Shown in pieces: positions 22,561 to 64,000 of a stretch of 64,000 nt of DNA. The stretch's first letter is position 1; each line of letters starts with the position of its first letter. The position numbers and the translations under genes are program-made. The notes beneath the pieces were generated by a model. That model did no database searches and had not been told where the DNA came from. It saw only the letters and a program-made list of their open reading frames with translations. The DNA lies in NCBI GenBank assembly GCA_905160935.1, contig CAJHZI010000649.1, positions 3,290,001 through 3,354,000 on the forward strand, in the 5' to 3' direction. The stretch is from Enchytraeus crypticus. Lineage: Eukaryota; Annelida; Clitellata; Enchytraeida; Enchytraeidae.

Positions 22561-22636
22561 ATTAATTAACGTTGGTTATGTTGTACACAATACACATTAA
22601 CATGAGTTCTGTTCACAGCAGCTTCAGCCTTGTTGA

Positions 22637-22639
<3 letters not shown>

Positions 22640-22677
<38 letters not shown>

Positions 22678-22760
22678 GTGCACTGCCTACTGGCAGGTCC
22701 ATGGTTTATAAAGCCTCCACTCTTCTCTTTCTTCCGCTTTCCTCTTAATTTCCACATATG
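22640..22760 (-). mobile_element. LINE 3' end (RTE/ingi-like), minus strand
   Basis: (TC)n then TAGTGCACTGCCTACTGGCA and GGTCCATGGTTTATAAAGCC. On the minus strand this is the LINE 3' coding end and ACCTGCCAGTAGGCAGTGCA module followed by (GA)n. Confidence 0.7.
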
Positions 22761-22984
22761 AGTGAATCCTCAAATCATCTTACATACCTAATCTCGGCCT
22801 GCCTCTGCTCTTGTAATGGACCCTTGTTGACTTAGCCTCTAATTGCTACATGCGCAAGAAATTATTGCGTCCTCCAGATGGATATCGCGGGAGGATGAAG
22901 AGTTTGCAGATATAGCGATCTCACGTCTCCATTTCCAAACTCCTATAACGGACGACTGATGATTGGAGAACCGCATAGATGGAT

Positions 22985-23310
22985 CTAAAATATTACAAAT
23001 GAATAAGTCCTGGAGGGAGTTGGTACAGATAGACAGTTGATAAATGTATTAATAAATAGGAAGAAGAGTTGGATAGGACACATTCTATAAGAGGGGAAAG
23101 TCTACTGCAAGAGGTCATCGAAGGCAAAATGGAAGGAAATAGAGGCAGATGTAGGCCAAGATTAGGTATGTTAGATGATTTAAAGACCATGAAAGACCAA
23201 TGTGGCCATGAAGCGGAAAGCGGAAGACAGAGAAGAGTGGAGGCGTTACATACCATAGACCTGCCAATAAGCGAGGTCACTAAGAGAGAGATAGAGAGAG
23301 AGAGAGAGTG
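22985..23310 (+). mobile_element. LINE C-terminal and 3' end, plus strand
   Basis: Decayed reading NRKKSWIGHIL, ESLLQEVIEGKMEGNRGRCR and PRLGMLDDL is the typical tail of endonuclease-reverse transcriptase LINEs. It ends at ACCTGCCAATAAGCGAGGTC and (GA)n. It lies opposite the minus-strand end at 22640-22760, tail to tail in reverse order. Confidence 0.78.
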
Positions 23311-24471
23311 TGCGTGTGATATACACACTAGTCAAAATAAATCGCTAACATACCATAACGGAGTGCATTATGCGAAAGGCACCGAAGGGAATGAAGATTG
23401 TTGAGTCTATTCAGACACGCTCGATGCTGGGCTGAGAGAGAAGAGTCATCCTCAGCTGTGATACAGGCGCGAGTGGCTAGTCTTCATAACGGCAGTACCT
23501 AGCGAGCGCTCCTATCCCATGAGATTATCTACGTACATTTGTAATCACTTAGCCGTCATTCGAATTCTACGAAAGCGTCGGATTTTATGCTGGAATTAAT
23601 TTTAACTTACCTTTAAAACTTCTACTAGAATTTTAAGCTTTGAACCTTTTCCATGGAGTTTCGACTTGTTTAAAAACAAGTCGAAATTGCTTCTAACATT
23701 ATATAAACATTATTCTAACATTGTGATAAACTGTTAGTTTTTAGGTTTGGACTACTTTTTACTAGTTGACTAGTTGCTGATCATGTCGAAGGGCTTCTTG
23801 CTTAGTCTTCTTGTAGTTAACTTTTTTTAACCTTTTATCAAGTGTCAGAAGCGCTTTCAGAACTGTGACGAAAAGGAGTAAAAAATTACACAAACCTTTC
23901 TGTGAAGCCTCAGAAACGTGTTGAACTTAAAATAACAGTACAATGACAGTACAGGTTCAGAAAGAATAGAACCAAATATAACAGAATTGAGCTCTTATGG
24001 ATTTAAGTGAACTAAAGTGATACAACAAACAGGAACACGTTGGAGACAATACTCTTCTTTAAGAAGCTTGTGAAGATTTAATGTATAAAGATAATATTAG
24101 TTTATTTGTAAAAATAATTTAAAATTTTGATTGAACGAATGATGCAAGATTATATCTAATTGGATTTGGGAATATTTTACTATAATTCTCAATACAGTTT
24201 TATTGTTTTAGAAGTAGGCCTACTTTAGTCAAATATAGCAGATTAGGCTTAGCTACTCTAATTAATTACCTTTAGAGAGTATGTTTAAACCGCCAACATT
24301 TAAAGCACAGTAACAATATAATAACTTTAAGCCTTAAAATTACGGGCATCGCATTAATTACATACCATTAAACCTGGCCTACGATTAAAGAAGCACAGAT
24401 ACGCCTTAAGTTCTGAAACTTTCTGAATGGATATAATCGTTTCTAACTGAACCCAAATGCACTAGGTCAAT
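23311..24471. other. Region upstream of SCYL2 start
   Basis: No gene or known repeat recognised except a 28-bp perfect hairpin at 23659-23686 (TTTCGACTTGTTTAAA and its complement). If transcription of SCYL2 begins near its ATG, the promoter and 5' UTR would be here; no clear TATA or initiator could be chosen. Confidence 0.4.
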
Positions 24472-56869
<32,398 letters not shown>

Positions 56870-57163
56870 GTAAGTCTTCACCTTTCATTGCTCGAGTCTC
56901 TGATTAATACTGAGCTGCTGCTAGCTGGTTCTGACTTTGATTAAAATAACAGCCTTTTGTTTAAACGAAAGTCTCTTACTCACGCGATCGAAAATAGTAA
57001 TGTTTTGTGCATATTATAAATTTTACGATGTTCTTATAAGATAAGTTAATATTGGCAAAGCTAACATCAGAAGCTGGTTAATTTAAAGAGCAAATCTATA
57101 CTATGAGGTGGCGTTTTCTACTCCTTCTACTATTATTATTTCTTTTCATTTACTTTCTACGAA

Positions 57164-57194
<31 letters not shown>

Positions 57195-57605
57195 CTTCTA
57201 TCCCTTAGTCTCTCTAGTTCTTTCCCTTTTCTACGATGTGTATTTAAGTTCGGAATCTCTCAAAAAGAACTATGAATCATTGGTAGAAGTGTTTGAATCA
57301 GATTTATGCTGCTTTTACTCAAGTAAACGTTTCACAGTGGACACGACACAGATAAAGCGCTGAAGTGACAGAAAAAAGCTCACAGTACTCAGTTCACGCG
57401 TATGCATCAAAAATTACCGAAGCAATAGTGGTCGGGTAGAGAACAGTGTCTGGAGAACAGAAACAAGATTTACGCCCACTTGACTCTATTTAAACTCTGC
57501 AAGAAGAGTGAACGTCAAACTGTCTAAGAACAATTGCCATGAGAGGAGCGCATGTGGTTTTATTTACTCTTACTCAATGTACGTGCTACGTAGCCATTTT
57601 CAGCG

Positions 57606-57868
57606 TAATGCTGATCTAATGTTGTAATGCTGAACTAGTGTTGTAATGCTGATTTAATGTTGTAATGCTGATTTAATGTTGTAATACTGATTTAATTTTG
57701 TAATGCTGGTCTAATGTTGTAATGCTCAACCAATGTTGTAATACTGAACTAATATTATAATGCTGAACTAATATTATAATGCTGAAGTAATATTATAATG
57801 CTGAACTAAGATTGTAATGCTATAATGCTAAGCTACTGTTGTAATGCTGAACTAATGTTGTAAAGCTA
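57606..57868. repeat. 19-bp tandem repeat AATGCTGAACTAATGTTGT
   Basis: About 14 units with substitutions (ATTATAATGCTGAA variants in the middle). No coding frame. Confidence 0.92.
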
Positions 57869-57875
57869 ATGGTAA

Positions 57876-57990
57876 ATCAGTTTCTCACTCGAAAGCGATG
57901 TCAGTGACGGGAGAGCCCAGGAATTGAACCCCGCACATATTGATCCGCGGTACCGACATCGCCACTGGCTCCAGCCGGTGACGATGTGCT
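57876..57990 (-). mobile_element. tRNA-like SINE (family C), best-preserved copy
   Basis: Complement reads GCTGGAGCCAGTGGCGATGT, CGGTACCGCGGATCAATA, GTGCGGGGTTCAATTCCTGG. An A-box-like and a B-box-like segment are spaced as in a pol III internal promoter. A shared downstream module (58015-58060) also occurs at 17515-17560. Confidence 0.65.
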
Positions 57991-58129
57991 GATATTAATA
58001 ATAATATTAACACACATTATAGTGAAGTGATAAACTACGTTGATATCTATCACTTTTAATACCACACGTTAAATCCGTTAAGCAATTTTGTCCATTTTCC
58101 GTGTAGCCAGTCCAGTGATTGTCCTAGAT

Positions 58130-58255
58130 TTTAGTCATAGATCAGGGCGGCTGGGATTCGAACCCACGAGAGTTCAATTTATCACAGGGTCTGTCATTTA
58201 AAACTTCATGACATTATTTACACCTATAACCATTGCGCTATTGAGACATTAGCAA
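58130..58255 (-). other. tRNA-like relic
   Basis: Complement has CAATAGCGCAATGGTTATAG (A-box-like) and GTGGGTTCGAATCCCAGCCG (good B-box). The interval between them is about 80 bp and the acceptor ends do not pair, so this is a pseudo-tRNA or SINE head rather than a functional tRNA gene. Confidence 0.4.
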
Positions 58256-58643
58256 GAATAAACAAGAATTAGCTGATCTAATGTAGTGATGTAGTGATGA
58301 TACTAACGAATCCTTCAGTTATTCTTAGAACTGTATAATTAATCGTCGATACAATATTATATTCGTAAAAACGATATTCATTATTCAAAGGTACAACTAT
58401 TATTCTTTAACTTGATCTTTGAAATCCAGTGATCTACGAACAGTGTCGATTAGAGAAATTTTAATTCTTGCTAACCAACTACTCTGAGTAAATGTGTAAA
58501 TGCGTGCTCGCTCATTTAATTGCACTCACATGGACTTTCACGTTAATCTCTACAAAGCACGCTGATTTGTTTTATAATAATTCAATATAATCACTAAATT
58601 CATCATCTATCTCTATTTGTTGTCACGTGGTGGAGAATAAAGT

Positions 58644-58860
58644 AGCACTATTGAGACAGAATCAAGCCGGCGAGCAAAAAGAAGGTCCAAAAACGGTGCA
58701 AATTCCAAAATCCGGAAATTCACTTTGGACTGAATTTCCGGATTTTGGAATTTGCACCGCTTTTGGACCTTCTTTTTGCTCGCCGGCTTGATTTTGTCTC
58801 AATAGTGCTCGATGTTGTCATTGATGACTGTAGCACTCTAATTGTTGTTGTTGTTACTGT
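58644..58860. mobile_element. Inverted pair of CR1 3' tails forming a near-perfect hairpin
   Basis: Left arm 58644-58720 and right arm 58733-58809 match at 75 of 77 positions around a 12-bp loop (CACTTTGGACTG). Right arm continues to the (TTG)n end at 58860. The sequence is the CR1 subfamily-2 terminal module. Confidence 0.9.
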
Positions 58861-59039
58861 TGTCTCTCCATGTCATCCATGCCTCTTCCTCCACTGGTCT
58901 CGATCCATATCAAAGTATTAAACATCTCCATCCGCAAAATTAAATTTGATATCTAATATACTTAGATCTTTATTATATTGTCTAACTAAGTCATATTTAT
59001 TTACCATACCTATTACCTATCTCTAAATTATTAACTAAT

Positions 59040-59510
59040 AATGCAATGGATTCTGATTGAAAAAAATAACTCAGATAAGCTAATACTGAATGTTGAAAAT
59101 AAACTACTTAGTGGAGATTTGAAAAAAATTAAAGATGAAACAGAAAAGATAACATTAACTAACAACAATGAAGATCAAAAGTGGAAATATACAAAATATT
59201 TAGGAAGTGTGTTAGATACTAATGAAGAAAACAATTACAACTGATGGTATATAATAATTGTAAACTAAAATTAATTAATAGAAGGAAGACTAAATATTTA
59301 ATCAAACTAAGAATAATATTTAACATATACAAATGTACAAAACCTGTGTTTTGTACAACAGTGAATTATGGATAATGACAATTAGTTAAAAAAATTAATT
59401 AGATGTATTTCATATAAATTAGGCCTACTAAGAAATCTGTTAAACAAAGGGCCTACATTATTCATAACATACAATAAAAAATTAAGTTTATGGACAAAAG
59501 AAATTCCATG
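59040..59510 (+). mobile_element. LINE reverse-transcriptase relic
   Basis: Frame 59041-59244 reads LKKIKDETEKITLTNN and KYTKYLGSVLDTNEEN, the strand just after the catalytic domain. Further plus-strand pieces resemble YKCTKPVFCTTVNYGXW (thumb) and decayed C-terminal sequence to about 59510. AT-rich and broken. Confidence 0.7.
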
Positions 59511-59529
59511 GAATAGAGTCACTAAATAA

Positions 59530-59655
59530 AAAAACTACTTCTGTTTCTGTTTCTCTCTCCCTCGGTTTCTCTCTCTCGCTTTCTCTCTCTCCTTCCATAT
59601 CTCTCGTTCTCTCATTCTTTCTCACTCCCTTCCTCTCACCTCTCTCTCTCTCGCA
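59530..59655. repeat. (TC)n-rich tract
   Basis: Irregular TCTCTCNC repeats; minus-strand Arg/Glu frame is an artefact. Confidence 0.9.
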
Positions 59656-60235
59656 ATTTATGTATTTATGTTGAATTGTGATAAGGAAACTATATTTTAC
59701 ATTATGCAACTAAATTTAAAGATATTCTTCACCATATTTCTTATCTCCTGGCTTATTCATCAAATATGCACTATTCTTTACTCTGCAAATATACGGTCAT
59801 ACGAAATTTTCAGTTGACATTATTGAAAAGTTGTCTTGAATATTGTATATCTATAGTATTAAAATTTAAGACACTGCGTTGTAGTTCAGTAATGTAATGT
59901 AATAGGCTTAATAAGGAGTAATATTTATGTAAGGAGTAGTATTTCAATATAATGAAAGATGTAGCAGCAAAAACAATAATTGAAGCATAGCTATTGTGAT
60001 TGCAAGTGTGAAGCCGATGACAAATACTAGAAATAGTGGATTTATGTAAGACAGTTGTTTCTGGCTCAATGGAGCTCATGCATACATAAATTCAGCTAAT
60101 AAAGAAACTTGCAAAACGAGGTTGACTGCACTGTAATTGCAGGAAAGTTTAAGTAAAATCTGAATACTCTGTCAAATGGAGCTAATTTTGGTAATTATTA
60201 AATATAACAATTATTCAAAAATTTAGTTTAAATTA

Positions 60236-60300
60236 ATAATTATTCGTATCCCGACCCTGGTTAAACTGGGATTTAAGGGAAGAAGATGATGATGATGATT
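60236..60300 (+). mobile_element. SINE family B 3' end
   Basis: ATTCGTATCCCGACCCTGGT, TAAACTGGGATTTAAGGGAA then (GAT)n: the conserved tail alone, in sense orientation. Confidence 0.7.
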
Positions 60301-61310
60301 AAATATAACAGTTGCTGATGTACAATAATGAGCATTTTCTGTCCAATAAAATGTTATTTTTATTGCACAATTTGAAATTCAAATCAATTTTTATATTAAA
60401 ATGTAATGAATGTATAATATATATCATCAATATTAAATGATCAACGTGGAGAAAGAAATTTTACAAAAAAAAAGTTTTCCAGGACTACAAAATATGTCAT
60501 TCGACGCCAGTCTGAAAGCGTAAATATGATTGCCCTTGAACGAAGATGAATACACTTTGACTTAATCCGCTCCTGTAAGAATCTGAAAGGGCTCGTTGAA
60601 GTCGACTGTGAAGATTATGAATATCAGAGCTCTCTATTAGAAAGTTTAGAAGAAATTCTTTTAAACTTTTGACTTATTAATCAAAAAAGAATAACAATGA
60701 TACTCGTAATTATTTCTTTTCTTCCTGGATATGCGAACCAAGGAAATCTGCCTTGGTGTTCCATTTACTTTTATACCCCGTACTGCAATGCGAAAGGAAA
60801 ATTCTTATAGTAAGTTCCTTATTAGGCTCTTGAATATTCAAAAACGAAAATTAAATGTTTTCTTTTCAAGCGATCATTACTGTATATGTTGGCACTTCCT
60901 AACATAATTGAATTGAATATCTCTCAATACAATGTTTTACAAATTTCTTCTTAGCTTATAATATAAGTAGCTACTGCTTATAATATAAGTAGCTACTGCT
61001 TAACCTGCAATATTCCGAAGATGTTTTGGGATGTGTAGTTGTGTACCCTATTATCTATCAAATACCGATCATCATTTCAGCCGTAGACCTAAGGTCGTAT
61101 TTAAGAACCTGCTTAAATCTTAATAGGCGTTGAAGTCCACATCGGTTTATAACTGACACAAAAATAGATTAAAAAATTTATGTGAATTTAACACTAATTA
61201 TTTAGTTTGCAAATATTATACCTATAAATCGTTTGCGAATATTACACAGATTTAAATTGAAGAGGTTTCCTTATTAATTTTCATTTTACGTTTTCAGCTC
61301 ACAATATGCT
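60301..61310. other. SCYL2 intron 3 spacer
   Basis: No exon recognised. Contains an exact 22-bp tandem duplication (CTACTGCTTATAATATAAGT AG) at 60953-61002. Confidence 0.45.
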
Positions 61311-61324
61311 TTTGTACCGCCTTG

Positions 61325-61377
<53 letters not shown>

Positions 61378-61440
61378 AAGAGAAGGAGAGAGAAAGAGGA
61401 TAAAGAGAAGGAGAGAGAGAGAGATGAGAAGAGAGAGAGG
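61325..61440. repeat. (GA)n-rich tract
   Basis: Pure GA then degenerate GAGAAGG/GAGAGAGA; both-strand frames here are artefacts. Confidence 0.95.
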
Positions 61441-61904
61441 GAGAAAGTTAGTGAAGACGGCTTGCGCTTCAAAGCCTTCAAAAACGTATCACCCATAAAT
61501 GAAATTTATTTTACATACATATTGTCGACTTTTGTCTATAATGTCTGTTTTCTACATAATGAACCTGATTGTGATTGTATGATTATATACCTGATTATAT
61601 GATCCCCACTTCATATAATGATATTTTTAAGTTAAAAAACTGAAGGCTTTAAGGATCTTGCTTTACAGGTGGAGGTTATATTTTCATTGCCAATAGTTCA
61701 ATAGATTTTTCACTAGCTGCAACATGTGCACTTACAGCCCGCGCTACACATGCACTGGCCCTCGAGTCTTTAACCTTAGGCTGCCTCAGGGCATGCTCAG
61801 GGTCATAGTTTAGCCATCTCTGTTCTATAGAAAACTGTTCCTGAGTGAAATACCTTGTTTCGTTACGTTTTCTGGCAAATGTTCAATTTGAGAAAATATA
61901 CTTC

Positions 61905-62065
61905 GCATTCTCTTTCTCTTAATGCACTGCCTACTGGTAGGTCCATGGTATATAACGCCTCCACACTTCTCAATCTTCCGATTTCCTCTTCATGCCTGCA
62001 TATGAGTCTAACTTTAAATCATCTAGCAATACTCATTCTTGTTTTTGTATACACTTCTTTATAAT
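61905..62065 (-). mobile_element. LINE 3' end, minus strand
   Basis: TTAATGCACTGCCTACTGGT, AGGTCCATGGTATATAACGC and CTCCACACTTCTCAATCTTC are the complement of the LINE C-terminal codons, the 3' module and a short (GA) tail. Confidence 0.7.
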
Positions 62066-62107
62066 AGTTTAATACAGTTGATAGTGAAGGAGATTAGTAT
62101 ATTATTT

Positions 62108-62397
62108 TCCGCATTGTGTCCAGCACCCTGAAGAATAGACTAATCTTTAACTGCAAATGTCGTAAAAGGGGCCTAAGCAAGAACTGATGAAGGCAACGAG
62201 AAGCCACCTCAGAAGCTATATTTCTTTTTATCTATTGGTCATATAAGGTACGAATACATCATAACATGTTGTGAAAGGATTTGGTTGTTGATCTCTGCAG
62301 TGCTCTTTATGGAACTTGAAAGCAGATTATAAGTGTGAATATATATCTTCGACCTGCCATTTGATCGAACACTAGAGATAGATAGAGAGAGAGAGAT
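62108..62397 (+). mobile_element. SINE family A copy, shortened
   Basis: CGCATTGTGTCCAGCACCCT, GAAGAATAGACTAATCTTTA, the core GAAGGCAACGAGAAGCCACC and the end GACCTGCCATTTGATCGAAC with (GA)n. The head is like the 50254 copy and SINE B rather than the 4269 copy. Confidence 0.72.
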
Positions 62398-62767
62398 ATG
62401 GGAGGGGGATTATTTCAAGAGGACTTTAAATTTCCTTTTATACTATGCCTTGAATTACAAAGTTTTATTGAAAGGCGAGATAATAAAATAGTAATACGAG
62501 ATATTAAGCAGGCTTCAGAAATAAATTAAACTGAGAAAATACATGTAGGTAAATTTGACGCCATTAAATGACATTTAATTTTTAAATTACTGAATTAATT
62601 TGACGTAGGGCATAAAAAGCTTTAATAATAACATTCTACATGGCAATATACTGCAGTTACTTTGTAGACCCTAATGTCTAATACGTAAAACTCATTATAG
62701 TTAATGTATCATTCGAGTACATATGACCTACATGCACGAGTGTAAATCTTACTATTCTGTAGCATCA

Positions 62768-63265
62768 ACTTTTTTATCGTGTCAACGTATCATGTCTACG
62801 CATCGTGTCAACGTACAATTTTAATGTATCAAATAAACGTATCATATCAATGTATCATGTCAACGTATCATGTCAACGTATCAAGTTAATATATCATGTC
62901 AACATATCATGTCAATGTATCATGTCAACATACATGTACCATCTCAACATATAATGTCAACGTATCTTGCCAACATATCATGTCAACATATCATATCAAC
63001 GTATCTTGTCAACGAATCATGCCAACGTATCGAGTCAATTTATGTCAATTTACCATGCTTACATTTAATGATACATATCAACGTATTATGTCAACTTATT
63101 ATATCAACATATCATGTCAACATAGTATATCAGCGTATCATTTCAACATATATCAACGTATCATGTCAACATATATCAAAGTATCATGTCAACATATATC
63201 AACGTATCATGCCAATATATCTTGCCAACGTATCATATTAACATATCAAGTCAGCGTATGATATC
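62768..63265. repeat. 13-bp minisatellite, ATATCATGTCAAC core
   Basis: About 37 units of ATATCATGTCAAC / GTATCATGTCAAC with indels. Frames on the plus strand read HVNISCQHIM-type strings in every phase, an artefact of a unit length that is not a multiple of three. Confidence 0.92.
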
Positions 63266-63346
63266 AACCTATCATATAAAGGTTTCGTACTAACATTTCG
63301 TCATATTGTGTACTACATCTTCGCTTCTATGTTTCGTTACACTTCC

Positions 63347-63347
<1 letters not shown>

Positions 63348-63387
<40 letters not shown>
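63348..63387. repeat. (TA)n tract
   Basis: Forty bp of TA. Confidence 0.95.
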
Positions 63388-63389
<2 letters not shown>

Positions 63390-64000
63390 TCATATATGGT
63401 ATCTTCATATACAGTACAAAACATGATCAATTAAATTTCGGTTCGTTTTTCGTATTATCCTTGTCATTAGAGCACTCCTTTCATCTTTCATCAATCATTT
63501 CGATTAAAGTCTCTTTTTACTTCTGTCTGCGTTTTAGACATTTTGCAATATTTATATTTTTCTGTATCTCAGAAACCGTCAATAGAATTAATTGCCATAA
63601 TACGGCACTGATAATTATTATATGCTTCAAAAATAACAGATTTTCTGGCCCATAGAAATCCATCAAATCATTGCCAACTAAGTTTTTTAATGACGCAATT
63701 CTTTATGACAAAAATACTTTAATCACTATACAAGTATCATGAAACACTACACTTAGGATCTCAAATTGGGGGGGGGGGGTTAATATTTAAATCAATTTTT
63801 ATATCTTTATAGCATGAAATTGCAAAGGTGGAGCAGTTAATTAAATAGGTAGGTCGATAATTAATGTTAGCCTTTCCTGGTAAATAGGGTCAAATGCAAA
63901 CTTTTGGAAAACCGAGACTTTTATTAGATCTACATTTACATTAAAAATAATTTGTTGCTCACTGTCGTAATCAAAGATGCTGTAGTAGTCGACCCTGCCT
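63388..64000. other. Right edge, nothing recognised
   Basis: AT-rich; an 11-base G run at 63768-63778 is the only oddity. No SCYL2 exon was recognised here. Confidence 0.45.

Noticed and set aside
22993-23328. Minus-strand 111-codon frame MCISHAHSLSLS
   Set aside because: Shadow of the plus-strand LINE 3' end and GA repeat.
57103-57363. 86-codon frame with a hydrophobic leader after SCYL2 exon 3
   Set aside because: Its body is a (TC)n translation, and it does not match the SCYL2 sequence expected after exon 3.
58130-58255. Functional tRNA gene on the minus strand
   Set aside because: A- and B-box-like segments exist but are too far apart and the acceptor ends do not pair.
62870-63261. Two overlapping frames rich in CQHIMSTYHVN
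   Set aside because: Produced by the 13-bp minisatellite.
62768-63265. CRISPR-like array
   Set aside because: Units are short, contiguous and lack unique spacers; this is a minisatellite in an animal genome. The same reason applies to 34664-35195, 40980-41270 and 57606-57868.

Overview
This is a window of an invertebrate animal nuclear genome. It is AT-rich, intron-rich and repeat-dense. Its protein-coding content is short exons with consensus GT/AG borders spread over kilobases, embedded in decayed non-LTR retrotransposons, SINEs, DNA transposons and many (TA)n, (AAT)n, (ATC)n and (GA)n tracts. Nothing points to a prokaryote, plasmid or virus. The species cannot be fixed from the sequence; a marine invertebrate is my guess.

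Two host genes are supported, arranged head to head. On the minus strand, 9242 down to the left edge, is a TNF-receptor-associated factor gene closest to TRAF2: a RING finger exon pair, TRAF zinc-finger exons, a coiled-coil exon and two MATH-domain exons, the last cut by the window edge. Splice phases agree through almost the whole gene; one part of the zinc-finger block (between exons at 4685 and 3583) is not resolved. On the plus strand, from 24472, are the first three coding exons of SCYL2 (SCY1-like pseudokinase 2), separated by introns of about 12.7 and 19.3 kb, with the rest of the gene beyond the window. No functional link between the two genes is visible; the 15 kb between their starts is mostly transposon debris.

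Layout: 1-9242 TRAF gene, with SINEs, a LINE fragment and palindromes in introns. 9296-14330 three truncated LINEs (one plus, two minus). 14763-16888 an element with terminal inverted repeats of about 90 bp carrying a two-finger C2H2 ORF. 17140-23310 SINEs, long TA tracts, hAT-like ends, a transposon-type open frame and LINE 3' ends. 24472-24621 SCYL2 exon 1, then a 568-bp hAT-like MITE with an exact 8-bp target duplication (25066-25633) and a quiet stretch to 31 kb. 31.5-33.5 kb a LINE with a YLDD reverse transcriptase and an apparent restriction-like endonuclease, with a second fragment of the same family at 35.6-36.1 kb. 34.66-35.2 kb an 18-bp minisatellite. 36208-37179 a mariner/Tc1-type element with inverted repeats of about 240 bp. 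37343-37503 SCYL2 exon 2. 37.9-56.7 kb LINE relics, SINEs and minisatellites. 56770-56869 SCYL2 exon 3. 57-64 kb more tandem repeats, a nearly perfect 77-bp-arm hairpin, LINE and SINE copies.

The best leads are the zinc-finger-bearing inverted-repeat element, the intact hAT-like MITE, the endonuclease-bearing LINE family, and SINE families that share modules with each other and a 3' end with a resident LINE. All family names come from motif recognition; no search was run.
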